From contig NKIM01000048.1 in NCBI GenBank assembly GCA_002255955.1, positions 1 through 35,155 of the forward strand: 35,155 nucleotides of DNA, read 5' to 3'. Shown one piece after another: positions 17,092 through 24,831 of this stretch. The position numbers were made by a program, and so were the translations under genes. Below the pieces are notes generated by a model that was not told the origin of the DNA, did not search any database, and was given only the letters and a program-made list of their open reading frames with translations. Position 1 is the stretch's first letter. The number at the start of each line of letters is the position of its first letter. This DNA comes from Burkholderiales bacterium PBB2. Lineage in GTDB: Bacteria > Pseudomonadota > Gammaproteobacteria > Burkholderiales > Burkholderiaceae_C.

Positions 17092-17166
17092 ATGGCTGCA
17101 AATGATCTTGTTGTCGCGCTGCGGTCGTCGGCTGCACTCCTGCGCTGCGCTCAGTCACGCCATTGA
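17092..17166 (+). CDS. Possible 24-residue ORF with strong ribosome-binding site
   Basis: The ATG at 17092 is preceded by AAAGGAG at ideal spacing, much better than the sites of most real genes in this window. It opens a frame of only 24 codons (MAANDLVVALRSS, ending CAQSRH). The peptide has no signal or membrane segment and no relative that I recognise. It could be a small protein, a leader ORF upstream of rsgA (about 300 bp further on), or the remaining start of a lost gene. Translation cannot be judged from sequence alone. Confidence 0.25.
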   Translation: MAANDLVVALRSSAALLRCAQSRH

Positions 17167-17466
17167 GGTGATGTCGGGTTCAACACCCCGGCTTCCCTGA
17201 GTTGATGTTCTGAGTTCATACGCCCGGCCTTGTTCGCCCGGGCTGCCAGCGTTCCGGTACGCCGCCGACGCCGCGCCTCACCCCCTCCCACACAAGTCAC
17301 CTGTCGTCCACAGGTCAGTGCCGTCACGCCCATGCTTCGGGCGTGGGCGCGGGCCGCGGCGCTGTGCTTGCGTTCGGGCCGGTGTGTCGCTGCGAGCAGG
17401 GCTTGCAGGCGAACCGGTCACGGGACGCAGGCGCATGCGCCACTCGCAAGAGAACGCATACCCATC

Positions 17467-18615
17467 ATGGAACTCTCCGAAGACTTCTTCGCTTCCCAAT
17501 TTTTCGACGCTCAATTTTTCGACTCTCAATTGCCCGCGCTGCAAGCCCTGGGTTTTTCGCTGCAACACCACCTGCCGGCCTTGCAAGCCATGGACCTGCC
17601 CGGGGGCGAGACCCCGGCCCAGCCCTGGCGCTTGATCGAGCTGCAAAGAGACGGCCATGCGCGGCTGCAATCGCCGGCCGGTCTGCGCGCGGCGCGGGCG
17701 CTGCCGGGCTTGATCCAGGCCCTGCATGCCCAGGGCGAGCAGCTGGCCGTCGGCGACTGGTTGCTGGCGCGCGAGAACGCCCAGGGCGAGCTCTGGGCCG
17801 AGGCGCGGCTGCCGCCCTTCAACAGCCTGAGCCGGCGCGACCCCGAGGGCTTTCGCCAGGCCCTGGTCAACAACGTGGACCTGGCCTTGCTGGTGATGGG
17901 CCTGGATCATGATTTCAAGCTCGCTCGACTGGACCGTTACCTGGTGTTGACGCATGCGGCCGAGCTGCCGGCCCTGCTGGTGCTCAGCAAGGCCGATCTG
18001 TGCCCGGATCTGGAGCGCAGGCTGGCCGAGGTGCGCGCGCATCTGGGGCGACAGCTGGGCACCAGCGTGCTGGACGTGCTGGCGCTCGATGGCAAGCCTG
18101 AATCTTGCCGCGCAGCCCTGCACCCTTGGCTGGGCCGCGGTCAGACCCTGGTGCTGCTGGGCTCCAGCGGCGCGGGCAAGTCGACGCTGAGCAATGCGCT
18201 GTGTGCCGAAGACGGGCGGCAGCAGCTCACCGGTGCAGTGCGCCTGGACGACAGCCGCGGCCGCCACACCACCACGACGCGCAGCCTGCGCGCCAGTGTG
18301 GCGGGAGCCTGCATCATCGACACGCCGGGCCTGCGCAGCTTGCAGCTCGATGCTGATGTGGCGGCGGTTCGCGCGGCTTTTGACGATGTCAGCGAGCTCG
18401 CCCAGCACTGCCGCTTTCGCAACTGCAGCCACAGCGGCGAGCCGGGCTGCGCGGTGGTGGACCAGCTCAGCGCGGCACGGGTGAAGAGCTTTCACAAGCT
18501 GCAGCGCGAGGCCGAGCGCGATCAGCAAAGCTCGCTGGACCGTCGCCATCAGCTCTCGCAGTGGAAGGCCTTGGTGCAGAGCAGTCGCATGGTCACCAAG
18601 CTCAAGCGCGGCTGA
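17467..18615 (+). CDS. rsgA: Ribosome small-subunit-dependent GTPase A
   Basis: A 382-residue circularly permuted GTPase that acts in late 30S subunit maturation. An N-terminal OB-fold-like region (about 55-135) precedes the G domain in the order G4-G1-G3. G4 is LSKADL, the P-loop is GSSGAGKST, the G2 threonines lie in GRHTTTTRSL, and G3 is DTPGLR. The C-terminal zinc knuckle is CRFRNCSHSGEPGC, followed by the KLQREAERD helix. The ATG at 17467 is preferred; the frame is open 79 codons upstream, but those codons look non-coding. It is somewhat longer than E. coli RsgA (350 residues), partly through an odd N-terminal duplication (QFFDA/QFFDS). It may be one of two RsgA paralogues in the genome, which this window cannot show. 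Confidence 0.95.
   Translation: MELSEDFFASQFFDAQFFDSQLPALQALGFSLQHHLPALQAMDLPGGETPAQPWRLIELQRDGHARLQSPAGLRAARALPGLIQALHAQGEQLAVGDWLLARENAQGELWAEARLPPFNSLSRRDPEGFRQALVNNVDLALLVMGLDHDFKLARLDRYLVLTHAAELPALLVLSKADLCPDLERRLAEVRAHLGRQLGTSVLDVLALDGKPESCRAALHPWLGRGQTLVLLGSSGAGKSTLSNALCAEDGRQQLTGAVRLDDSRGRHTTTTRSLRASVAGACIIDTPGLRSLQLDADVAAVRAAFDDVSELAQHCRFRNCSHSGEPGCAVVDQLSAARVKSFHKLQREAERDQQSSLDRRHQLSQWKALVQSSRMVTKLKRG
17497..17526 (+). repeat. Two tandem 15-bp repeats inside rsgA
   Basis: CAATTTTTCGACGCT is followed immediately by CAATTTTTCGACTCT, then by CAATTGC. The repeats encode QFFDA-QFFDS near the N-terminus of RsgA. They differ at one base and stand out as AT-rich in a GC-rich gene. Confidence 0.85.
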
Positions 18616-18653
18616 AGCTCGGCTGAGGCGCGGCGCCTGCGATGGCGAGGGGG

Positions 18654-18683
18654 CCGGGGCCGCATGGGACACTGCGGCCCCGG
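18654..18683 (+). terminator. Hairpin after rsgA, probable terminator
   Basis: A perfect 10-bp stem, CCGGGGCCGC paired with GCGGCCCCGG across a 10-base loop, lies 38 bp after the rsgA stop. The tail (TTCATCGTTTC) is only moderately T-rich, so termination may be partial. Confidence 0.55.
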
Positions 18684-18733
18684 TTCATCGTTTCATTCAT
18701 TCATTGATCGATCCCTGAGCGAGCGTGCATCCC

Positions 18734-19102
18734 ATGAGCAGCCCTGAAATCAGTTCTGAACGCAGCCCCGCCGATCTGGCCCAGGCCCAGCTGGAGGCCT
18801 ACAACGCCAAGGATCTGGAGGCCTTCTGCGCCTGCTACAGCGAGGACGTGCAGGTCTGGCGCATGCCAGCCGCAGCGCCGCGCACGGTGGGCCTGGCGGC
18901 GTTTCGCGAGAGCTACCGCACGGGGCCGTTTGCTCAGCCGCAGGTGCAGGCCGAGGTGCGCGAGCGCTTGCTCATGGGGCAGACCGTGGTCGACCATGAA
19001 TGGGTGCACGGCCGCGGCCCTGAAGCGCAGCAGGTGATGGTGGTCTACCGCTGCCGGGCGGGGCGCATTGCCGAGGTCTATTTCTTTCCGAATGAAGCCT
19101 GA
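18734..19102 (+). CDS. SnoaL/NTF2-like protein
   Basis: A 122-residue protein with the compact NTF2/SnoaL fold. The typical opening is QLEAYNAKDLEAFCACYSEDV (about residues 18-38), then GLAAFRESYR, a central strand VVDHEWVHG and the C-terminal strands MVVYRCRAGRIAEVYFFP. In this superfamily the cone-shaped pocket binds small hydrophobic molecules or carries isomerase or hydrolase chemistry, but no specific catalytic residues are diagnosable. The closest resemblance is to the steroid-isomerase-like/YchN-type single-domain members; the substrate is unknown. The ATG at 18734 is chosen over an in-frame GTG at 18725. It stands 118 bp after rsgA, beyond a hairpin, so it is probably transcribed separately. 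Confidence 0.82.
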   Translation: MSSPEISSERSPADLAQAQLEAYNAKDLEAFCACYSEDVQVWRMPAAAPRTVGLAAFRESYRTGPFAQPQVQAEVRERLLMGQTVVDHEWVHGRGPEAQQVMVVYRCRAGRIAEVYFFPNEA

Positions 19103-19255
19103 GCCTGGCTCGCCCCGGCTTGTGCGGCATGCGCCCTGGGGCCGTAAAGAAGTTAAAAGGCCGACAGGGGTGCGCGGCGGGCCAGCCTGGCTGTGCCATG
19201 CTTCGCGCCGTTTCGAAACACCTTCGCTGTGCGCGTTGCGCGATCTGGTCTCACC

Positions 19256-21586
19256 ATGAAAACTGTTCCCCGTCTGGCCGGTGTCCGGCCCTGGGCTGTT
19301 CCTGCCCTCTTGCCCTTGAGTGTGGCCCTGGCGGCCCTGCCGTCGCTGGCGCAGGCCCAGAGCGTGGAGCCCCCGGCCGGTGCAGCGAGCGCGCCGACCA
19401 AGCCTCGCGCTCCTGCGGCGCAGCCTGCGGCCAAGAGCAATGAGCAGCTGCAGCGCGTCGAGGTCAGCGGTGGGCCCAGCGACGAGGCCGTGCGGCGCGC
19501 CTCGACGGCCTCCAAGATCATCATCACCCGCGAGGAGATCGACCGTTTCGGCGACAGCAGCGTCGGCGAAACCCTCAAGCGCCTGCCCGGCGTCACCACC
19601 GGCGGCCGCCCCGGCCGCGGTGGCGAGGTGCGCATGCGTGGCATGGGCGGCGGCTACACGCAGATCCTGGTCAACGGTGAGCGCATGCCGCCGGGCTTTT
19701 CGCTCGACCAACTGCCACCCGAGCAGGTGGAGCGCATCGAGGTGATGCGCGCGCCCACGGCCGAGTTCGGCGCCCGGGCTGTGGCCGGCACCATCAATGT
19801 GGTGCTGCGCGAGGCCTTGCAGAAGCGCCTGAACGATTGGCGCGCGGGCCTGAGCCTGGAGCGCGGCCATTTCAGCCCCAGCCTGAGCTGGAGCCGCAAC
19901 GACAAGCTCGATGATCAGGGCGGCGCCTACAACCTCAGCATCAATGTGCAGCAGAGCGAAAACCGCGACAACAATCTGTCCAGCTCGCTGAGCCGTGATC
20001 TCAAGACCGGGCTGCAAAGCCTGCAGCGCACCGAGACCCAGAGCGAGGACCAGCGCCGCAATCTGCACCTGACCTCGCGCCTGCAGTGGCGCCTGGACGG
20101 CGGCGACACCCTGGCCATCCAGCCTTTTCTGATGGCCATGCGCAGCAAGGGATGGAACCAGGCCCAACTGCAGCGCGAAGGTGAGAGCACCCCGGCGCTG
20201 AACACCTTTGACCGCAGCCAGACAGCTTCACGCAATGCCATGGAGATGCTGCGCTTCAACACGCAGTGGAGCCACCGCATCGACGAGGACAGCCGGCTGG
20301 AGCTGCGCGCCGGTGCCGGCGCCGGTCGCGGTGATTCGAGCAGCCTGCGCGAGGAGTTCAAGACCGGCACGCCCGCCGCCAGCCGCATCCAGCAAGACAC
20401 GACCGACAGCCGCGACCGCAACTGGAGCCTGAACGGCAAGGTTTCGCGCCAGCTGGAGAACGAGCACAGCCTGGTGGCCGGCCTGGAAGGCGAGGGCACC
20501 CGCCGCCGGCAGGAGCGCAACTGCCTGCAAGACGGCGAGGCCTGCCCTGGCCTGCTGGAGTTTGGCGACGACCTCTCGGCCTCGACCCAGCGCGTGGCCT
20601 TGTATGCCCAGGACGAGTGGAGCGTGGGCAAGCAGTGGTCCTTCTACGCCGGCCTGCGCGGCGAGACGATCGCCACGCGCAGCTCGGCGGCCAGTTACGC
20701 GGTCAGCCACCGCGCCAGCGTCTGGACGCCGCTGCTGCACGGGGTCTGGAAGTTCGACGAGAAAAGCCGCGACCAGATCCGCGCCAGCCTCACGCGCAGC
20801 TACCGCAGCCCCAATCTGCAGGACCTGATCGCCCGGCCCAGTATCAATTCCTTCTACCCCTGCCCGAGCGGCAAGTCCTGCGGCGCCAACGAGGTGGAGC
20901 ACCCCGACCGCGCCGGCAACCCCCTGCTGCGCCCCGAGCTGGCCACCGGCATCGACATCGCCTACGAGAACTACCTGAGCAAGGGCGGCATCCTCAGCGC
21001 CAGCTTCTTTGCCCGGCGCATCACCGACCTGATGCGCAATGTCACCACCTTGGAGACCGTGTCCTGGGCCTCGGTGCCGCGCTGGGTGACCCGGCCCACC
21101 AACATCGGCCGCGCCACCACCCTGGGTGTGGAGCTGGAGGCCAAGTTCCGGCTCGATGAGTTCATCGAGGACGCCTGGCCAGTCAATCTGCGCAGCAACC
21201 TGAGCCTGTTCAGCTCGCGCGTGGACGGCATTCCCGGCCCCAACAACCGCCTCGACCCGCAGCCGCGCGCCACCGCCAACCTCGGCGCCGACTACAAGCT
21301 GCGCAGCCTGCCGCTGAGCCTGGGCGCCGGCCTGAACTGGACGCCGGCCAATACCGTGCAGCAGAACGTGCTGACCGAAGCGCGCAGCAGCCGCAAGGTG
21401 GTGCTGGATGCGTTTGCGCTCTGGAGCATCGATCGCGACACCCAGCTGCGCCTGGCCGCCAGCAATCTGGCGCCGCTGGACTACACCACCGGCAGCACCA
21501 CCACCACCGACACCCGCCAGGTGGTCAGCGAGGGCGGCGGGCGCAGCTATACCGTCTGGCAGCTGCGCCTGGAAATGAAAATCTGA
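19256..21586 (+). CDS. TonB-dependent outer-membrane receptor, ligand unknown
   Basis: A 776-residue TonB-dependent receptor. The signal peptide (residues 1-32) ends LAQAQS and is followed by an Ala/Pro-rich spacer. The plug domain spans about 65-190, with EEIDRFGDSSVGETLKRLPGV, RMRGMGGGYTQILVNGERM and IEVMRAPTAEFGARAVAGTINV. The rest is a beta-barrel ending in RLEMKI. The ATG at 19256 places the signal peptide at the N-terminus; the frame is open 21 codons upstream without coding character. Two extracellular-loop-like Cys pairs (RNCLQDGEAC and YPCPSGKSC) are visible. It resembles the FepA/CirA-like branch, but no riboswitch or metal-uptake genes lie beside it, so the ligand is open. The neighbouring diguanylate cyclase starts about 75 bp downstream. 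Confidence 0.92.
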   Translation: MKTVPRLAGVRPWAVPALLPLSVALAALPSLAQAQSVEPPAGAASAPTKPRAPAAQPAAKSNEQLQRVEVSGGPSDEAVRRASTASKIIITREEIDRFGDSSVGETLKRLPGVTTGGRPGRGGEVRMRGMGGGYTQILVNGERMPPGFSLDQLPPEQVERIEVMRAPTAEFGARAVAGTINVVLREALQKRLNDWRAGLSLERGHFSPSLSWSRNDKLDDQGGAYNLSINVQQSENRDNNLSSSLSRDLKTGLQSLQRTETQSEDQRRNLHLTSRLQWRLDGGDTLAIQPFLMAMRSKGWNQAQLQREGESTPALNTFDRSQTASRNAMEMLRFNTQWSHRIDEDSRLELRAGAGAGRGDSSSLREEFKTGTPAASRIQQDTTDSRDRNWSLNGKVSRQLENEHSLVAGLEGEGTRRRQERNCLQDGEACPGLLEFGDDLSASTQRVALYAQDEWSVGKQWSFYAGLRGETIATRSSAASYAVSHRASVWTPLLHGVWKFDEKSRDQIRASLTRSYRSPNLQDLIARPSINSFYPCPSGKSCGANEVEHPDRAGNPLLRPELATGIDIAYENYLSKGGILSASFFARRITDLMRNVTTLETVSWASVPRWVTRPTNIGRATTLGVELEAKFRLDEFIEDAWPVNLRSNLSLFSSRVDGIPGPNNRLDPQPRATANLGADYKLRSLPLSLGAGLNWTPANTVQQNVLTEARSSRKVVLDAFALWSIDRDTQLRLAASNLAPLDYTTGSTTTTDTRQVVSEGGGRSYTVWQLRLEMKI

Positions 21587-21618
21587 GCGAGGAGCGCCCG
21601 CGTTCTCGGCTAGCATGG

Positions 21619-21637
21619 TCCCGCTTCTTCAGCGGGA
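21619..21637 (+). promoter_or_regulatory. Hairpin covering the ribosome-binding site of the GGDEF gene
   Basis: TCCCGCT (21619-21625) pairs perfectly with AGCGGGA (21631-21637) over a five-base loop. The 3' arm overlaps the GGGAGG that serves as ribosome-binding site. It might limit translation, or it might end transcription of the receptor gene; there is no T-run to favour the latter. Confidence 0.35.
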
Positions 21638-21660
21638 GGGTGCTGTCCTTGAGTGAACGC

Positions 21661-23925
21661 ATGAGCCATCTGGTGGTTTGGGTCGGCCTGGGCATGGCGC
21701 GACTGACGCGGTTGACGCGCTTCTGGGTTTGGGTGCTTGGGGTCTTCTGGGGCCTGACTGCGGGCATGGCCGCGGCGGTCTCCAGCGCCCATGCGGCGCC
21801 GGCTTCGCCTCAGCCGGCCGCCACAGCGGCCAGCGCCATGATCCAACTCAGCGAGGAGGAGCGGGTCTGGATCGACCAGCACCGCCATCGCTCCCTGAGC
21901 GTGGGCTTCGATCCCTTCGCCGGCATGGACAGCTTCGAGTTCCGCGGCCAGCGCATGGGCCTGCTGCCGGCGCTGCTCAAAGACATGCAGAGCCAGCTGG
22001 GTCTGCGCTTGGTGCCGGCCGATGTGAAGGGCTGGGACGATGCCTACAGCCGCTTCTTGCGCGGCGAGATCGATGTGCTCTACGGCGCCAACCCCACGCC
22101 CGAGCGCGAGAAGATCATGCGCTTCACCCAGGCGGCGCAGCGCTACCCCTACGTCGTGTTCGCGCGCAAGGAATCGAGCGTGCAGACCCTGGGCGATCTG
22201 GACGGCAAGACGGTGGGCTTCCTCTCGGCCGACTTTGTGATCGAGCAGCTGCCCAAGGAGTTCCCCAACATCCATTTCCAGGTCGCCAGCTTTGACGACC
22301 AGGCCGCCGGCTTGCGCGCGCTCAGCGAGGGTCGGGTCGATGGCTTCGTCACCTCGGGTGGCGGCGTCGAGTACGAGTTCCTGCACCAGTTCCCGGGCCT
22401 GACCCTGGTGGCCGAGCTCAAGTCCATCACCTCGGACATGACCTTCGCCGTGGCCAAGGAGCGGGTGCTGCTGAGCCAGATCATCGACCGCTACATCGCC
22501 CAGCGCCCGCAGCAAATCCGTGCCCTGGCCCAGGAGGCCGCGCGCAGCTACAACCGCAAGGTGCTGCGCCTGAGCCCCGCCGAGCTGAAATGGCTGGATG
22601 AGCGCGGTGAGGCCGTGGTCGGCGTGGCCGAGGACTACCTGCCCTTCGACCATTTCGACAAGGGCCAGTACAAAGGCATCGCCGGTGCCACCTTGCAGCG
22701 CATCGGCGACATCATCGGCATCCGCTTCAAGGTGGTGGGTGCGCCGTTCGCGCAGCTGATGGATCAGGCGCGCAGCGGCCAGGTCGATGTGCTGAACATG
22801 GCCAAGACCGACGACCGTCTGGCCGATTTCCTCTTCCCGCGCGCCATCAGCAATGAGCGCGACATCATCGTCGGCCTCAAGAGCAGCCCGCCGGTGCAGG
22901 ATGTCTATGGCCTGGACGGCCTGCGCGTGGCCGTGATCGATGGCTTCTGGCATGAGGAATACCTGCGCAAGAACCTCAAGAACCCGCAGATCGTCAAGAC
23001 CGACAGCATCATCGAATCGCTGCAGCTGGTGCGCGACGGCAAGGTGGCCTATCTGATCGAGAACCCGACCGTGGCCGAGTTCTACATCAACGGCCTGGGC
23101 TATGGCGATGTGGTCAAGCGTGGCATCACCTCCAAGGATTCCTTCATCTACTTTGGCGTCAGCCGCCGCCAGCCCGAGCTGGCCGGCATCATGGACAAGG
23201 TCATCCCCCTGATCCAGTTCGAGGAGATGAAGTACCTGGGCGTTCAATCGGTGCCCTCGCTGCGCAACGAGGCCAACAGCCGCCTGCTGATGCTGTTGGC
23301 CCTGCTGGGCGCGGTGCTGCTCCTGATCCTGGTGCTGACCGTGCGCACGGTGCGCAAGCTGATCGAGCAACGCGCCAAGACCCAGTTTCTGCGCGAGCGC
23401 GAGCACCTGCTCTACACCGACAGCCTGACCGGCTTTCACAACCGCAACTACTTCAGCCACCGGCCCGACCATGGTGAGCCGGCCCAGGCGGCGGACTTCC
23501 CGCAGGCCGTGGTCGTGGCCGATATGAACAACCTCAAGCATGTCAACGATGCCCACGGTCATGCGGCGGGCGATGCCTTGATCCAGCTCTTTGCCGAAAC
23601 CGTGCGCGCCCAGTGGCCCGAGGCCGATGCCTACCGCATCGGCGGCGACGAGTTTTTGTTCCTGCTGCCGCACCGCCGTGAGGCGGCGGTGCTGGCCGAG
23701 CTGGAGGCGCTGAAAACGCGCTGCCAGAACAACCGCCGCGAGCTGGCACCGGGTTTCTGGGTCAGCCCCAGCGCGGCCCTGGGCCACGCCATGCGCGAGT
23801 CGCCCGAGCAGTCGCTCCATGCCTGCATCGCCCAGGCGGATGCGCGCATGTACGAGGTCAAGGCTGGCATGAAGAAGCGCCGCAGCGACCACCTGCCGCC
23901 AGGCAGCCTGGCTGAAGAGCTGTGA
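21661..23925 (+). CDS. Membrane diguanylate cyclase with tandem periplasmic solute-binding domains
   Basis: A 754-residue signalling protein. After a signal-anchor/signal peptide (about 1-45) come two SBP_bac_3-like domains (roughly 55-290 and 315-525), like the periplasmic sensor modules of BvgS-type kinases. A membrane helix (about 541-565, LLMLLALLGAVLLLILVL) leads to a cytoplasmic GGDEF domain. That domain has SLTGFHNRNYF, DMNNLKHVNDAHGH and an intact GGDEF at 661-665, so c-di-GMP synthesis is expected. The RxxD inhibitory site that precedes the motif in many cyclases is absent (WPEA there), so product inhibition is unlikely. The start is uncertain: GTG 21640, TTG 21649, ATG 21661 and ATG 21694 are all in frame. 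The last would give the tidiest signal peptide. Ligands are probably amino acids or other small solutes, unproven. Confidence 0.9.
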   Translation: MSHLVVWVGLGMARLTRLTRFWVWVLGVFWGLTAGMAAAVSSAHAAPASPQPAATAASAMIQLSEEERVWIDQHRHRSLSVGFDPFAGMDSFEFRGQRMGLLPALLKDMQSQLGLRLVPADVKGWDDAYSRFLRGEIDVLYGANPTPEREKIMRFTQAAQRYPYVVFARKESSVQTLGDLDGKTVGFLSADFVIEQLPKEFPNIHFQVASFDDQAAGLRALSEGRVDGFVTSGGGVEYEFLHQFPGLTLVAELKSITSDMTFAVAKERVLLSQIIDRYIAQRPQQIRALAQEAARSYNRKVLRLSPAELKWLDERGEAVVGVAEDYLPFDHFDKGQYKGIAGATLQRIGDIIGIRFKVVGAPFAQLMDQARSGQVDVLNMAKTDDRLADFLFPRAISNERDIIVGLKSSPPVQDVYGLDGLRVAVIDGFWHEEYLRKNLKNPQIVKTDSIIESLQLVRDGKVAYLIENPTVAEFYINGLGYGDVVKRGITSKDSFIYFGVSRRQPELAGIMDKVIPLIQFEEMKYLGVQSVPSLRNEANSRLLMLLALLGAVLLLILVLTVRTVRKLIEQRAKTQFLREREHLLYTDSLTGFHNRNYFSHRPDHGEPAQAADFPQAVVVADMNNLKHVNDAHGHAAGDALIQLFAETVRAQWPEADAYRIGGDEFLFLLPHRREAAVLAELEALKTRCQNNRRELAPGFWVSPSAALGHAMRESPEQSLHACIAQADARMYEVKAGMKKRRSDHLPPGSLAEEL

Positions 23926-23937
23926 TCGGGCGTGGTG

Positions 23938-24132
23938 TCAGCTGTCGCGGTGGCCAAGCAGGCGCGCCGGCAGGAAGAGCAGGGCGCGCAGCAGCGCGAA
24001 CACCGCCTCGACGCTGATGCCGATCAGGCGGAAGGGCAGGCTGATCAGCCAGACCAGGGGCCAGAGCAGCAAGGCCATCAAGGCCAGGGGCCAGCAGATC
24101 ACGAGCAGGATCAACCAGAGCAGCAGTTTCAT
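23938..24132 (-). CDS. Small conserved-looking membrane protein, 64 residues
   Basis: A short, strongly hydrophobic protein with two or three membrane segments (KLLLWLILLVICWPLALMA, WPLVWLISLPFRLIGI, FALLRALLFLPARLL) and a basic tail. The ATG at 24132 has GAGG about eight bases upstream, and the region beyond it no longer looks coding, so this small frame is the real gene inside a much longer open frame. It converges with the GGDEF gene, 12 bp separating the stops, and diverges from the PH-domain pair. Similar short proteins recur in Burkholderiales genomes in my recollection, without known function. Confidence 0.7.
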   Translation of the reverse strand: MKLLLWLILLVICWPLALMALLLWPLVWLISLPFRLIGISVEAVFALLRALLFLPARLLGHRDS

Positions 24133-24324
24133 GCGTTCGGCCTCAGTGGGGACGGGGGGACTGTAGCCAGCACCGGGCCGCTCTGGCTTCATCCAGGCGA
24201 TGGGCCGCACGCCGCGTGGCATCGGCTGCATCCCGGTGCGATCGCCCGCAGGCAGAATGCGCGGCGACGCGAGCTGGCGAGCAGAGGGTGTGCACTCTCT
24301 CCGGCACGCGCAGGAGCCTTGTGC

Positions 24325-24831
24325 ATGGATCACGAACTGTCTTCTCCGCCCGTCCTGCTGGACACCTTGCCCGAGCTGGGCCGCTACTGGCGGTTCAGGT
24401 ACGCACTCTTGCTGGCCATCCCGGGTGGCGCCTTGTTGCTGCTGCATCTGCTGCTGAGCTTGCGCCGCAGCGCGGTGGACCGCCCGGTGCTGCTCGGCAT
24501 CGGGCTTGCTGTGCTGGCGCTGGGTGTCTTGCTGGGCTGGTGGTATGGCGCACGCCGCCACGCCCTGTACCGGGCCGAGTTGCGCGAGCAGGAGGGCGTG
24601 GTGCTCTACGACGGGGTCTGGTGGCGCAGCGAGGTCTGGGTGCCGATGGCGCGTTTGCAGCATCTCGATGTCAGCCAGGGGCCGTTGGACCGACGCTGGG
24701 CCATGGCCTCGCTGAGCCTGCACACGGCTGGCACGCATGACCACCACACCCGGATTGATGGCCTGCCCCAGGCCCTGGCCCACAGCTTGCGCGAGCGCTT
24801 GCTGCCGCGCCATCGAGGTGAGCATGAGTGA
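24325..24831 (+). CDS. PH domain-containing membrane protein, YdbS-like
   Basis: A 168-residue protein with two N-terminal membrane helices (about 25-47 and 54-74) followed by one bacterial PH (bPH2/DUF304) domain. The domain is visible from YRAELREQEGVVLYDG through VPMARLQHLDVSQGPLDRRWAMASLSLHTAG to a closing helix. AGGAG lies about nine bases before the ATG at 24325. It overlaps the following gene by 8 bp. The pair matches the ydbS-ydbT arrangement of Bacillus, where the proteins are reported to affect sensitivity to some antimicrobial peptides; the mechanism is not established. The upstream 192-bp gap, shared with the small membrane-protein gene, must hold its promoter, but I see no clear hexamers. 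Confidence 0.85.
   Translation: MDHELSSPPVLLDTLPELGRYWRFRYALLLAIPGGALLLLHLLLSLRRSAVDRPVLLGIGLAVLALGVLLGWWYGARRHALYRAELREQEGVVLYDGVWWRSEVWVPMARLQHLDVSQGPLDRRWAMASLSLHTAGTHDHHTRIDGLPQALAHSLRERLLPRHRGEHE

Larger units (their letters stand above)
16593..17466. other. 874-bp gene-poor region before rsgA
   Basis: No convincing protein-coding gene spans this stretch; the open frames across it have no recognisable protein character. It should hold the promoter of the EpsA-like gene near its left end. It also holds a 9-bp hairpin with a T-rich tail at 16875-16905 and a short reading frame with a strong ribosome-binding site at 17092. The last 260 bp before rsgA are GC-rich with nothing further that I can identify. 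Composition is a little lower in GC around 16690-16900 than in flanking genes. Confidence 0.6.

Noticed and set aside
16729-17166. 145-codon open frame in the region before rsgA
   Set aside because: The residues look random, there is no ribosome-binding site at its start, and it runs through a probable terminator hairpin; only its last 24 codons have a good start signal.
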